A DNA stretch of 64,000 nt from Rhizophagus sp. LPA8_4_AMF (taxonomy: Eukaryota; Glomeromycota; Glomeromycetes; Glomerales; Glomeraceae), in NCBI GenBank assembly GCA_021464525.1, contig JADRCO010000044.1, positions 1 to 64,000 on the forward strand. The letters are read 5' to 3'. Below are positions 36,138-49,961 of the stretch, in pieces; within the stretch, counting starts at the first letter, position 1, and every line of letters begins with the position of its first letter. The notes under the pieces were generated by a model. That model was not told the DNA's origin. It searched no databases and saw only the letters and a list, made by a program, of their open reading frames with translations. A program made the position numbers and the translations under genes.

Positions 36138-38368
36138 ATGGCCATTCGACTACCGAAGACTTTTGTGTTCTTTATATTAATATCAACTTTGATACTTTCA
36201 GTACCAACTTTTGTTTATACTCGCGAAATTCTTGAGGATGACGGAAATCCTAAATTAAGACACGACTATAAACTTACTTTCAAAAAACCGTATTATTATA
36301 ATCATACTGTACCGTTTTTTGACACATATGGGCGTAAGTCTTTTATAGGTTTTTTGGAAAAATTTTGTTTTATATAGGGAAAAAATTTTAACAAAATTTT
36401 CTCAAATTATTAGAAATGCTAATTGAATTAATTGATTTTTAGATACTCTTCTTGCACCAGATTTTATCCGATTGGCGCCTAGTGTTCCAAATCACTCTGG
36501 TTCAATATGGGCTCAACTCCCAAACCCGCATAAAGAATGGGAAATAAAGTTATCATTTAGAATTACAGGGAACTTTTATGTTGGCGGCAGAGGAATTGCA
36601 TTCTGGTACACCAAAGATCGCGCTGAAGAAGGACCAGTGTATGGAAATAAAGATAAATGGGATGGATTAGTGATCATGTTTGAGACTGTTGACCATTCTA
36701 GAAAAGTGAGTTATATTTTTCAATTCGGATTCTGGGTAACGATAGTAAAATTATTCAATTTTCTATTTCTTTGTATTTTAATTACATAGCGTGAAAATCC
36801 CTCTATAATGGCACATTTTAATGATGGTTCCAAAATTTATAATAATATAAGCGAACCTGTTGGCGCGATGTTTGCCGGATGTCATAGATTGTTCCGCAAT
36901 ACAGCATCACCCGTATATGCCAGGATATCGTACTATAACAATATTATTAGGGTATTCAAATAATCATTTCTTGTTGAATTTTCAATATATATTTGATTAT
37001 AGCATAATATTTGACATTTTATTCATAGTTGGCAGTGGACGAAAATGACGGAGGAAAAGACTATCATTCATGCTTTGAAGCAAAAAATATATATCTGCCA
37101 ACTGGATATTATTTTGGAGTTTCTGTAAGCATTTTATAATTCTTTTAAAAATATTATAAGAATATGTATTTATTGATACTTTCTAATTATTGAATTAGGC
37201 GACGGCAGAAGGAGAAACACCCGGTATGTCGTTTTATTAAAACAAAAGTGCATGAATAATTAAATTAACAATTATATTATTAAATTACTGTCAGATGATC
37301 ACGATATTCTCTCCTTTGAAACTTACGAAATAAACCCTGCAGATAAACAGAATGTAATTCTATACTGATAATTTTAAAATTTATGCCAGCATTTAATAAC
37401 TTCCTTTTACCTTTTTTTTTAAAGAGACCATTACGTCCTCATGAGGCCGAAAAAATAAAAAAGGTTTCAGCAGAAAATTATGAGATACCCGAAGACATTA
37501 AAAAAGTAAGATTCATGAAATGGATGCGATTTCCTCTGAAATAATTCGTTTACTTTTTTGATTTGATTGTTTATTAGCGCATTGAAGATATTGAGAAAGT
37601 TGTATCGTATCCTAAAGAGGGTAGTAAGAATAAAGAAGATTCGGTTAGTATACGTTTAAAAGATATATCTATAAATGGCCACTTTTTTTTTAAAAAAAAA
37701 AAAAATTATTATGAATAATTTATATTCATAGTTACTTTCATATGTTAGAGAAACATCGATTTTATTAAAGGGATGCAGACCAAAATTTTTGAGTCGCTCG
37801 ATAGATTACATGAATTAATACGAGCACCCGGGGGTGTAAATTATAACGATTATGCTAGTGGAACAAGCGTTACTGAAAGACAATTATCTGTTATTTCGTA
37901 AGACTTATTCAACTTTAATCTTAATGTTTGATATTTAAATTTACTCCAGATTAACATCTATTTTGATTTTCAGACAAAAATTGGATAAGGTTATAGCTAG
38001 CATATCTTCTCTTGAATCTAGAGTGTCAAGACTATCCGTAGGTTCGAGCGATCATGCAATTAGAGATTTAAAGGAAGACATAAAGCGAATATTAGGAAGA
38101 ATTGAGATCATGGATGTAAGTTAAATTTTTATTATTTTTTGCGCTAATGGCTTTTGTATTCACTAACATTCCAATGCGTTTTTAGAGTCGAATTGCTGGG
38201 AATTTTCACCAAACACATCAAAACTCAAGAGAGAAAGAATCAACCACATCTATGTGGTTATATTTCTTCTTATATATCACTCTATTTATAGTTGCTGCAG
38301 TAGGTTTACTCGCGTTATTTGTATTATATCAGAAAAAAATGGAAATGAATCGGAAAAAATTCTTTTGA
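36138..38368 (+). CDS. ERGIC-53 / EMP47-type L-type lectin cargo receptor
   Basis: About ten short exons. The signal peptide is TFVFFILISTLILSVPTFVY. The L-type lectin domain reads HTLLAPDFIRLAPSVPNHSG, WEIKLSFRITGNFYVGGRGI and AFWYTKDRAEEGPVYGNKDK, later MAHFNDGSK, VDENDGGKDYHSCFEAKNIY and DDHDILSFETYEI. A coiled-coil stalk follows (IEDIEKVVSYP..IDYASISSLESRVSRL-like). One transmembrane helix (YFFLYITLFIVAAVGLLALF) is followed by a short cytosolic tail ending RKKFF. The C-terminal KKFF is exactly the COPI-retrieval/COPII-export signal of human ERGIC-53. The protein cycles between ER and Golgi carrying glycoproteins, probably with an MCFD2-type partner. Exon 1 is 36138-36333, exon 2 36443-36705; the stop is at 38366-38368. 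Confidence 0.93.
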
Positions 38369-38696
38369 TTATCATGATTTTAAAAAGGACATTATCATTT
38401 TATTTATCATTTCATTTGAGTTATTCTTATATTTTGACAATCATAAAAAAAGATTTAGATCACTGTTTACCCTCTTTTTATTAAATATATATAGTTTTCT
38501 TTATATAGTTATTTAATAAAATAAAAAAATCCAATCGGAAAATATTTAATAGTTTCATGGATCGTCAAGCACGTTTTATATGTTACACTGCTGTTTGATA
38601 ATTTGATATCCGTCAGCTTAGATGGCTCAATTGTATTATAACGAGAATAACGAGTTGTACCAGCTATAATAGTAATCTAGAAGTACTGAATTAACA
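38369..38696. other. Spacer between lectin and EHD genes
   Basis: AT-rich. It holds the 3' end of the lectin gene and the EHD promoter. The plus-strand frame starting at 38254 is a shadow of the lectin 3' exon. Confidence 0.5.
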
Positions 38697-40883
38697 ATGG
38701 GCAATAAATTTGAAGCGTTCTGGAGTAAATCGAATTCAACTTCGCCAACTTCAACTTTCCGTAGTACTTCTTCACAAGCTTTACAGGAGCAGAGTAGTTC
38801 TAGTTCATCCGATATTAACGGAGAATATGCCACTATAATTGAGGGCTTAAAAAAAATATATAATAATAAAATCAAACCATTAGAAACCACTTATAATTTT
38901 GAAAGTTTTCATTCGCAACCTTTAACTGATAGCGATATTGAAGCCAAGCCAATTGTTCTTTTGATGGGACAATATTCAACAGGAAAAACTACTTTCATTA
39001 AATATTTATTAGGAAAAGAATATCCTGGTATTATATCGGTTTATACTGTATTTACTATACTTTTGTGATACAAAAGGACTATACTTAAATGTTTATTTTC
39101 TTATTTTGCAGAAAGTCATATTGGCGTAGAACCAACAGTGAGTTTAATGAAAATTTACTTTTATCAAGAGCCTCAGATAAAATATTGAGCAAAATGTTAT
39201 TTAATGAGACTCTTTTAAATTGCTAGCCTAAAAAATATTTTTGATCTTGTATGATCAGTAATGGCATTCCGTATTTTTTGATCGAAATTTAGACGGATCG
39301 TTTTGTAGCCGTTATGAATAGCGTTGAAGATCGAGTTAGTATAATTACAATTATTTCGTTTTTTTTCAAATATTTACCTGATATTAAATTAAATATTATT
39401 TGCAGGTTATTCCAGGTAATGCTGCAGCCGTAAATGCTCAATTACCATTTCGAGGACTAAATAAATTTGGTCAAGCATTTTTGTCCAAGTTTCAGGTATT
39501 TTGTTTTCAAATTCATATATAATTATAATTATTACAATCGATACATTTTACGTATTGTTTTTATATAACAGGTTTCACAACTTCCTTCACCTGAGTTGGA
39601 AAATATGACTATCATTGATACCCCTGGAATCCTTGCTGGCGATAAACAACGAATAGATCGTGGTTATGATTTTACATCTGTAATTGAATACTTTGCAGAG
39701 CGAGCGGATTTGATATTGTTACTATTTGACGCACATAAATTAGATATTTCGAATGAATTTAAAATGGCGATTCATTCGTTAAAAGGACAAGCAGAGAAGG
39801 TTAAAGTTTTGCTAAATAAAGCAGATATGGTAGATGAACAACAATTAATGCGGGTATACGGGGCGCTTATGTGGTCATTAGGTAAAGTCGTTCAAACACC
39901 TGAAGTAATGCGAGTGTACCTGTGTTCATTTTGGTCTGAAAAGCCTCCAAATGTATTCGAGGACTGTCGAAATTTAATTGAAGCTGAGCAAAAAGATTTA
40001 CTCAAAAGTATGCGAGAACTACCCCGTAATGCGATTATTAGAAAGATAAACGAAATCGTTAAAAGAGCCAGATTAGCAAAGGTAAGCCATGACATGTGCT
40101 TTTTCCCCTGTCTACTTGAATATTAAGCGAGAAATTAAAATTTTTTTAACAGGTGCATGCTTATATTATTGGACATTTAAAAAAAGAAATGCCAGCAGTG
40201 TTTCGTAAACAATCCAAACAGAATGAACTTATTAATAGATTAGATAAAGAATTTATAACAATAATGCAGCGTCATCAATTAGCGCCAGGAGATTTTCCAA
40301 ACGTGGAGAGGTTTAAACAAGGTTTAAGGCTTCATAAATTTGAAAATTTCCATAGTCTTAAGCCAAATATATTGGAAAGGGCAGAAGATGCAAGTATATT
40401 TTTAAATTAATTTTTTTCATGATTTCTTTGATTTTCCCGTATTTAAACTTCCTATTACGACATTAGGCGCTTGCTAATGACCTGCCAAAACTAATGGCTA
40501 AATTTCCTCAAGGAAATAAAGTATTATTGCCTGCTGAGCGCAATCCTTTTGAAGGTTCTGAACCAAGTTATCTTGATTCAGAGCTTCCTCCCAGTTATTG
40601 GGAATTTTCTTCAGTTGATAAAACTTCTGTTATGCCGCAATTCAATTCTTTGCATCCTATTGACGGAAAAGTTCCAGGTGCTTCTGTCAGACCTGTTTTG
40701 ATGGAAACAGGTTTATCAAATGATATACTTAGAAAAGTTTGGAATTTGGCTGACTGGGATAATGATGGATACATGGATGCAGATCAATTTGCTGTAGCTA
40801 TGCATCTTTGTAAAGGTGTTTTATCTGGTGGTGAATTACCAGACGAATTACCAAAATCAATGGTTCCTAATAGGAAGGTTTAA
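38697..40883 (+). CDS. EHD-family dynamin-like ATPase
   Basis: Seven exons (38697-39027, 39112-39137, 39293-39334, 39406-39495, 39572-40081, 40153-40389, 40467-40883) give 550 residues. The P-loop is LLMGQYSTGKTTFIKYLLGK; G2 lies in HIGVEPTTDRF, G3 is IIDTPGI and G4 is LLNKADM. The helical and oligomerisation regions follow. A C-terminal EH domain has the EF-hand loop NLADWDNDGYMDADQFAVAM. An N-terminal Ser-rich extension of about 50 residues is fungal-specific. EHD proteins tubulate endosomal membranes and drive recycling. The intron 40390-40466 begins GCAAGT, not GT (a GC-AG intron); reading frame and family sequence (..RAED/ALANDLPKL) require it. Exon 2 is only 26 bases. Confidence 0.95.
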
Positions 40884-42050
40884 TAATATATTCAAAAAAT
40901 TAAAATTAGAATAATTTAAGATAAACTAGTAATCAGCTACTATTTCAATAGATTTATATTCTTTTTTTAGGTGTCACTTATCTTCTTTCTTTAATAAAGT
41001 TTCTATTTCAATAAATTTAGGAAGTTCCTTCATTTCTTTTTCTTCTTTTCATTTTCCTTTACCTTTGATTATTCTTTATTGACTTTAGGTTATAAAATTC
41101 ATCTTTATTTTTTATTCCATATTTCTTATATCTTATTTCTGATTTTTTTTATTTAATCACTTTTATGTTTTTTACAAAACCAAAAACTTAATTTTATTAA
41201 AGTAAAAAAAATAAATATTTTAAGAATAATTTTAAGTTTTATTGTCTTTTAATATTTTATTTATCAAATTTTTTGTTATTATATAAGTGCAATATAAATT
41301 TATACTTTAATAATCTAGAATTTTAAAAGCTTTTATTCTTAGATAAATTATAAATTAAAAATTTCAAAAAAATAAATTAATTAAACAAAATTAAATTATC
41401 TTTATTGAATAATTTTAAATACTAAAACTGTAATTACTAATCATTATTTATTTAAAAAACTGATTTTTATAAGAATTTTTATTTTAAAAAAAATATTAAT
41501 GTAAATAAATTAAATATGTTTTATAATTTAAAAAACTTTTTTAACAAATTATATAAATATATAACATTTAAATTTAATATTACTAATTATTATACTAGTT
41601 AATCAGTAAATATAAAGTATCTTTAAATCTTTAATGAAATTCTATTAAATATATATTAAAAAATATGTAAAGTAAATATTAAAATTTATAATAAAATTTA
41701 TGTAAACTTATATTTAATTTTAATGTATAAGTTAAATCTTATTTTGATATTACTTTATAACTAAAAATTTTATTTATTATATACTGTATGTAAATCTAAA
41801 AATTTTTTATATATATATAAATTTTACTTAAAAATAAGTAAAATACTAGTAAATTCTTAAAAAATTTCTAATAATTTAATTAGTATAATATATTTATTAT
41901 TAAACATCAGTAATATAATTTAATAATTAATATTAAATAAAATAATAATAAATTTTTAAATTATAAATTCAAAAATTTATTTTAAATTTATTATATTAAA
42001 TATTATTATTATTAAATATTTATTTATTATAAATTGTAATTTATTTAATC
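40884..42050. other. Extremely AT-rich convergent spacer
   Basis: It lies between the stops of the EHD and COG4 genes. From about 41200 to 42050 G and C almost vanish and the sequence is a mosaic of TAAATTA/ATTTATT words, poorer in GC than other spacers here. No frame, RNA gene or long inverted repeat stands out. Confidence 0.6.
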
Positions 42051-45021
42051 CTATAGTTTTAATTTTGAAATTTCTTCAGCATTAAAATCAATCCTATAAT
42101 AAAATTTATAATTAAAATTAATTATTAAATTTTTATAAACTTAAAAGCAATATTATTTATAATAATAATTTACCGTAATCCAACTATTTTTTTTATTTCA
42201 TTAACAGTTAATCTCCATGTAATTGAACTTGTTGCTTTAGTAGTACTTCCCCAATATTCATAAATTTCAGATAACTAAATAAAATTAATTTAGTTAATTG
42301 TATTTTTTTAAATTATTATTATTAAATTAACTGTACTTACAGATTCCAAATTAAGTAAAGTTGAAATTTGATTTAATCTAGTAAATTTATCTCTAAATGG
42401 CCATTGCATTTTAGCTGAAAAATAATTACTTACAGATCGCAAATCTTTATCAAATCTTAATGCACCATACTAGTTTAAAATAAAGAATAAGTTGTAAAAA
42501 AATCATTGTTCATTAAGTATAAATTATTTGCTAAATAATAATACCATACCTGATTGAATTTTGTTCCAAAAACAGTTTTTTCCCATAAATTAATAACAGA
42601 TTCTAAAATATGTATCATAATTTGATTGTAATTATTTTCTGTGAATGTTGCCTAAAATTTTAGAATTCAATTAAAAATATATTTCAAAAATAAAATATAA
42701 TATAATTCTCACAATTTACCTGATAAACTTTAATTAAATTATCAAATCCAGTTACAAATCTTTTAGAAAAATTATCATCTGCTTCTTGTTCATGATATTC
42801 ATCTTCATCTAATACATATTTAATATCTTTATAAGCTTCTTGTAAAATAGGTCTAATTCTTGGTTTAATCATTTGAGTAAAAAGTTCATTTAATCCACTC
42901 TAAGAATTATAACTTAGTTAAATATATAAGTTATAAACAATTAAATTACTTATTTAAAAAATTCACCTACTTGTAATATTGGTTTAAAATTATCAGTAGT
43001 AATATTATTTAATGAAGTAAAACATTTTTCAACTATTTTATAATCATTTTTAGTAATTGAAGGAATCGTTATTAATTCTGATGTAAGTCTTTGCATATAA
43101 TCACAACTAACATCCAAATTGTTTAATAAAATCTAAAGAAATAAAAAAAGTTGAGTAAATAATAACAACTTCATCGCATAAGAGATAAAATACGTACCAT
43201 ATAACCAAATTTTGCATCTTTTGGTTCTGCGGTTGCGAATGCAGTTAACAATCTCTCTTTAAATAAAGCAAGATAATCATCTTTCAAACTTTGATTAACC
43301 AAATTAACCATTGATGTTAAACATTCCATATCAGATGTCATTACAGTTCTTGTTAAGCATTCTTTGAGAATATAAAACACGTCTTCAACACAACTTGACG
43401 AAGTACTTCCTTCTTCATATTTGTCTATTCTCATAGCCTATAAATCTATAATTGTAAGCTACTGTTTATAATAATTATTAGCTTAATGTCAAAATTTACC
43501 TTCTCGATAGATTTTTTAAGGAAATATTCCTCTATAACAACAAAATCATTCATTAATGATTTTACTTGTTTTAATAAGCCACTATTTTTGATAATAACTG
43601 ATGAATCATACTTATTGGCGTCTTTTTCTAACAGTGAAACATCAGTACCATTAACTTGCATTGCTTCTACTTCCAGCTGAAATAAAAAATATTTAGCCCA
43701 AAAAATAAAATAAAAGTAAAATAGACACCATTATTTTTTTTAATTACTTTAGTTCTTGATTCCAAAAATCGATAATATAAGTGAGTTCTTGCACTAATCA
43801 TTGCCAACTCTGATAATATAACATCAAGTTCTCTTGGATCTGGTATAATATCAACTTCTTTTAATTGTCCAGGCTTTTGCTGACCTGAAAATTTTTTTTG
43901 TGTATTATAATGCGTTTGAATATCTAACAATTTTCGCTGAATTTGTCTTTCATCACAAAAAGTATCCAGGATAATTTGGCTTTGCTTATCACATTCTTCT
44001 TGGAGTCTTTCAATAACTCGAATCATCTTTCCTGGACCATAATGTGTTTCAACAGCAGATTGATGCTGATCTATAATATGTGCTATATTCTCAAAAAGTT
44101 TGGTTAGCACATTTCCATAAAAATTTGTTCCAATGGCTACAAAATTCAAAGAAAATCAATAAAACAATTACAAATAATAATAAAAATAATAATATGACTA
44201 TGTTCCTTACCCATTTCAGCCAAATTTGCTTGACTTTTTCCTGCAATAATACCACAAACAAATTTTGAATATTTATCTAATCCTTCAGTTTCCTTTCCAA
44301 TTAAAGGGAATAACTTAAAAAATCTACTTATGTTTTCCTGATCTCTATTATAAACAGCTGCCTCAAATTCTCTACTAAAAACAAAAAAGAGATTTTCTTT
44401 CGCATCACATAAAGTTTTTGTTGGTATATCAGGATATTCGGATGAAGGTACAGAATTTTCTGCAAATTCTCCTTCAAGTATTTTTTTATCTAATGCTGAT
44501 ACCCGATTAACATATGAAGCAGCAGTTTCATAATCTTTCATATACATTGCTTTATGTAAACCAGTAATACAAAGTTTTAATTCCTGTACATCTTCAACAA
44601 GCTTTATGGATTCTTGAACTCTACTTTGTTCTAAATCTAATTGTCGTACTTGTGCGCTAATTCGTTCTGCTACTAATGAAGTACTATTTATTATGTTTAA
44701 TAAATTTGCTGCTTGAGTATGTAATGTACCTAATTGTGGCCTAGAATATGATAATTTTAATTAAGTCTAAAGGAGTGTTAAAACAAAATATTTCTTCTTA
44801 TTTTTTTATTACCTTAAAACTTCCAATTTATCTAACTCTGATTCAAGTTTTGATCTTCTCTCCAATAACTCATCCAAATTATTATCAACTTGATTTTCTT
44901 CCAAATCTAATAACTGAAGACATTCTTGTATGTCTTCAATATTTGTCAAGGATTTCAAATACGTTAATGAAAGTTTCGGTGGATGTGTTGTTGTTTTCGG
45001 TGCCTTGGTTATAACCGGCAT
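42051..45021 (-). CDS. COG4: Conserved oligomeric Golgi complex subunit 4
   Basis: About eleven exons run from the ATG at 45021 to the stop at 42053-42051. The N-terminal coiled coil is LLDLEENQVDNNLDELLERR. The segment after the second exon boundary reads LVEDVQELKLCITGLHKAMY and KDYETAASYVNRVSALD, the COG4 N-domain. The middle has RVIERLQEECDKQSQIILDT and LDVILSELAMISARTHLYYR. The C-terminal blocks are DKFTRLNQISTLLNLE, WRLTVNEIKKIVGLR and IDFNAEEISKLKL. The last closely matches the COG4 ending VLALRxDFRxEDIxRLxL. COG is the tethering complex for retrograde intra-Golgi transport and glycosyltransferase recycling. The reading-frame track is broken by short introns. Confidence 0.9.
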
Positions 45022-45246
45022 TTCCTGTTGAATTATTTTGATGTCGAGAATATTTTTGTGATAAATTCAATTAACATCTTCGATCTGTGATCAGATCAAC
45101 CGTCTGTCCAACGAGCGTCTGTCTATTAAAAGACAGTCTATCGACATTTTCGTCGTCGCACCGAATATACGCGTTTTTTGCAACTAGAATAGATGTTTGC
45201 TTTCGGTTTGATCTAACGTAGACTTTTACAAAAATAAATATTAAAT
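45022..45246. promoter_or_regulatory. Compact divergent promoter COG4 / ANP32-like
   Basis: The interval is 225 bases between the two start codons and GC-richer than usual. Two small inverted repeats are visible: GATCTG-TGA-TCAGATC at about 45082-45097, and CTGTCT-ATTAAA-AGACAG at about 45119-45136. The word CGTCTGTC occurs twice (from 45101 and 45116). Confidence 0.5.
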
Positions 45247-47026
<1,780 letters not shown>

Positions 47027-47509
47027 CATTAATTTTATTATACATAGTTTTTTAAAAGTTCGAGTATTTTCATTGATGATTGCTCAAATTATTTTTTATC
47101 AAGTTATTATTTTCTTGCATCCATACTTTTAATATAGATATATTAGGATACTCTATTTCATAATTATAAAAAAAAGGGATGTGATATGAATTACATCAAA
47201 CAAAGATTTTTGAATTAACGCATTTTTTTAAGTAAATCTTCACTATATCGTTTTTTTTTCAGTCTTTGAATAAAATTAAACTTTTTAAAAAACTGATTAA
47301 CTTTTACGCGTATCCTTATAATGCACGTGTTTACTATTTTACCTAATGACATAATAGCGGTTAATTATACAATTAATAAATAGCTATTTATAGTTAAGTT
47401 ATTAAATACATGTACTTGAATTTTATTGGTAGATAAGGCTAGCTGCGTATTTGTTTCATAAAGTTATTCAAAAACTACAAAACTGCTCTTTTTGCTAGCG
47501 AGTAGTAAA
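47027..47509. promoter_or_regulatory. Spacer with CACGTG element upstream of FMN1
   Basis: The ANP32-like 3' flank and the riboflavin kinase promoter. CACGTG at 47324-47329 (ATGCACGTGTTT) lies 181 bases before the FMN1 start. Confidence 0.4.
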
Positions 47510-48253
47510 ATGGCACAATTAGATACAGCACGACCTCTTATCGTAGGACCTGATGTTCCTATTTCACCATATCCTATAAAAATGAAAGGAGAAGTAGTTC
47601 GAGGGTTTGGAAGGGGAAGTAAAGAATTAGGGACCCCAACAGGTAGAAATGTTTTTCAATTCCAATAATTAAATTATCGAAAAGATAGATCGATTAATAT
47701 TTTTTATGTTAATTAAAAAGCAAATCTTCCAGAAAAAGCAACAGAAGCTCTTTGTAAGGATATAGAAACAGGAATTTATTTTGGATGGGCACAAGTTGGA
47801 AATGATCCTACTGTATACCCAATGGTAATGAGTTTAGGTTGGAATCCTTATTATAAGAATGAAAAACGTAGTGCGGTACGCATACATTTATATATATACA
47901 TAAGATAACAACGCGAAATAATTCTTTTATTATTAAAGAGAATTCGTATCCACTTTATTTTATTAATTAGGAAGTTCATATAATGCACACATTCCCTGAA
48001 GACTTTTATGGAGTGGAATTACGTGTAGTCGTATTAGGTTATATTCGTCCAGAACAAGATTATAGTTCACTTGGTATGAATTATTATTTATTCCTTTTTA
48101 ATAAAATAAATCCATTAATTAACTTCTGATTCTTTTAAACTAGATGCTCTGATTAATGACATTAATATAGATATACAAGCGGCGAATAATTCACTCGCAA
48201 GGCCTGCATATACGGAATATAAGAAAGATCAGTTATTTGGGATACCTGGCTGA
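47510..48253 (+). CDS. FMN1: Riboflavin kinase
   Basis: Four exons (47510-47642, 47721-47875, 47971-48073, 48144-48253) give 166 residues. The key motif GTPTANL is split by the first intron (T-P-T/A-N). [44 protein letters not shown] and [20 protein letters not shown] are the family blocks, including the catalytic Glu in RSAEVH. It phosphorylates riboflavin to FMN. Its stop at 48253 is 15 bases from the stop of the oppositely transcribed CSL4 gene, so the two transcripts must overlap. Confidence 0.96.
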
Positions 48254-48267
48254 ATTCATTAAATTCA

Positions 48268-49118
48268 TTAAAATGGTTTCGCGCATTTTCGAAGTTCAAT
48301 TGTTTTTGTCTTTGTACATTGCATTTCTTGCCATGATATTGGTATCATAGCAGCACCTATAAGTTTATTAGAAATAATAAAATTTTGGTATCATTACATA
48401 AAATATTTAAATATAATTAGAAAATCTTACATACCTTCTATACTTTGTGCATAAATTACGCCAAGTTCGTTTTTGGCTGTTGATAAGTAATAAGACCGAG
48501 CATCTCCTAAAGAAATCTATGATTCAATTTTTGTTAAAATTAAGAGATTATTTAAAATAAAAAAAAATATATAAAAATAAATAAATACCACTTCCGCTCT
48601 GATTATATCTCCGGGTCTAAAGGATTCATGAATCTTGACCTTATCCCTCTCTGTTGCGCGTACGTCTTGTTGACTTGAAAAAGATTAAAAGATAAATTAA
48701 TACCTTATATATAAAATAACTCAACAAATATGCAATATAGATACCGTATTATTCCTTGAAAATCTTCTTTACAGGGCGAATTATCGACGACCATTATGGA
48801 CACAACGGCTTCTTTAGGTGTTATACGAATTACTTTACCTGTTATCTAAATAATTATAATTAGGTATTACAATTACAAAATTTAAACAAATCCTCAAAAA
48901 CTTACGAGGCTACAAACTTCCGGTATAGCTGACTGTTGTTTTTCCCTTGATACGGTCAATACAGGTGTTTTTCCTTCTGCTGTTTGTTTCGACACCCGTT
49001 TCATGCCAACCACACTTGCATATAACAGGTTGCCACGAACATAAGTGCCAGGACCAGCAGCATAATCTTGAGCAAAACCTAATCTTTGACCGGGTGTAAC
49101 TATATTCTTGGTATTCAT
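48268..49118 (-). CDS. CSL4: Exosome cap subunit Csl4 (EXOSC1)
   Basis: Five exons from the ATG at 49118; the first ends at 48906. N-terminal ITPGQ-like barrel: NIVTPGQRLGFAQDYAAGPG, YVRGNLLYASVVGM. The S1 part reads ITGKVIRITPKEAVVSIMVV and FQGIIRQQDVRATERDKVKI, then FRPGDIIRAEVISLGDARSY. The C-terminal Zn-ribbon region is ELGVIYAQSIEGAAMIPISW followed by a Cys-containing tail (MQCTKTKTIELRKCAKPF). The order equals human EXOSC1. It is part of the RNA exosome S1/KH cap in nucleus and cytoplasm. It is divergent from the securin candidate and shares a 158-base promoter. Confidence 0.94.
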
Positions 49119-49207
49119 ATTTGTATTTTTTTATTTTATGTCACATAGGAGGGTATTTCATATTTGTATTATAATTATCGAAGTAATTGTATTTAAAATT
49201 TTATCAT

Positions 49208-49213
49208 CACGTG
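49208..49213. promoter_or_regulatory. CACGTG E-box in the CSL4/securin promoter
   Basis: The context is CATCACGTGCAT, 64 bases upstream of the plus-strand ATG at 49277 and 90 bases from the CSL4 ATG. Confidence 0.4.
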
Positions 49214-49276
49214 CATTTGATCTTTGGCCAAACAGTTACACCAATTCAAGTAATCCAAGTCTTTTACGCGTAAATA

Positions 49277-49841
49277 ATGTTACGTTCTTCGAGACAACAA
49301 CAAGCCATAGAAGGCAAAGAAAACACGGTAACCATAAATATCACTAAAAGTTCTCAGACGGCAAAAACGCAAGGTGGTAATGCTTTAAGAGACCTTACCA
49401 ATAAAACACCACATTTGAAGACTGTCAAATTTGGGAATGTGGACAGAAAGAAAGTTGAAAAGAAGAAAATGAAAACAAAAAAAACGCATGATGATGATGA
49501 TGATGATGTTCCGGATATTGAATATTGTCCCCCATCCATGGAAGGTTTGAATTAATTAACTTACGTGCAGGAAGAAAAGATTGTATGGTTAACATATTTT
49601 TGTTAATAAATAAGATCCACCGTTCGAACCAGACGACGAAGATCTTAAGATTAATTTCGAATTTTTCAAACATCCACTCAACTTTGACGTGTACGAGTTT
49701 GAAAATATTATCTATGAAGGACCACCAATGCCAAAGATTGATGAAAAGGATTTATGCTATAGAAAAGCCATGACTGAAGAAGGCAAGTATAATAGTAATT
49801 ATATAATTTCTTTATTGTCCTCCTTTATTTCAAAAACGTAA
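49277..49841 (+). CDS. Candidate securin (separase inhibitor)
   Basis: Exon 1, 49277-49544, and exon 2 from 49615. A KEN box lies at residues 14-16 (IEGKENTV), and a D-box-like NALRDLTNK follows at 36-43 without the usual leading Arg. A basic linker (RKKVEKKKMKTKKTH) and an acidic run precede VPDIEYCPPSMEG. Exon 2 reads PPFEPDDEDLKINFEFFKHP then LNFDVYEFENIIYEG. This resembles the separase-binding segment of human securin (FFPFNPLDFESFDLPEE) in spacing and aromatic pattern. If exon 2 is read through, the protein ends at 49841 (164 residues). If a GC-AG intron from 49783 (GCAAGT) to 49949 is used, it ends at 49996 (160 residues) inside the antisense of the next gene. The identity rests on short motifs, as expected for securins. 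Confidence 0.6.
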
Positions 49842-49961
49842 ACACTAACTTTTACAAAGAATTGTTTGGTTTTGACAAATTGTTTATTAATGACATTATT
49901 TAAATGGTTAAATGCAATAAAATAAATTTCTAAAAAAAACGCGTTTTAGGATGCAATTGGT

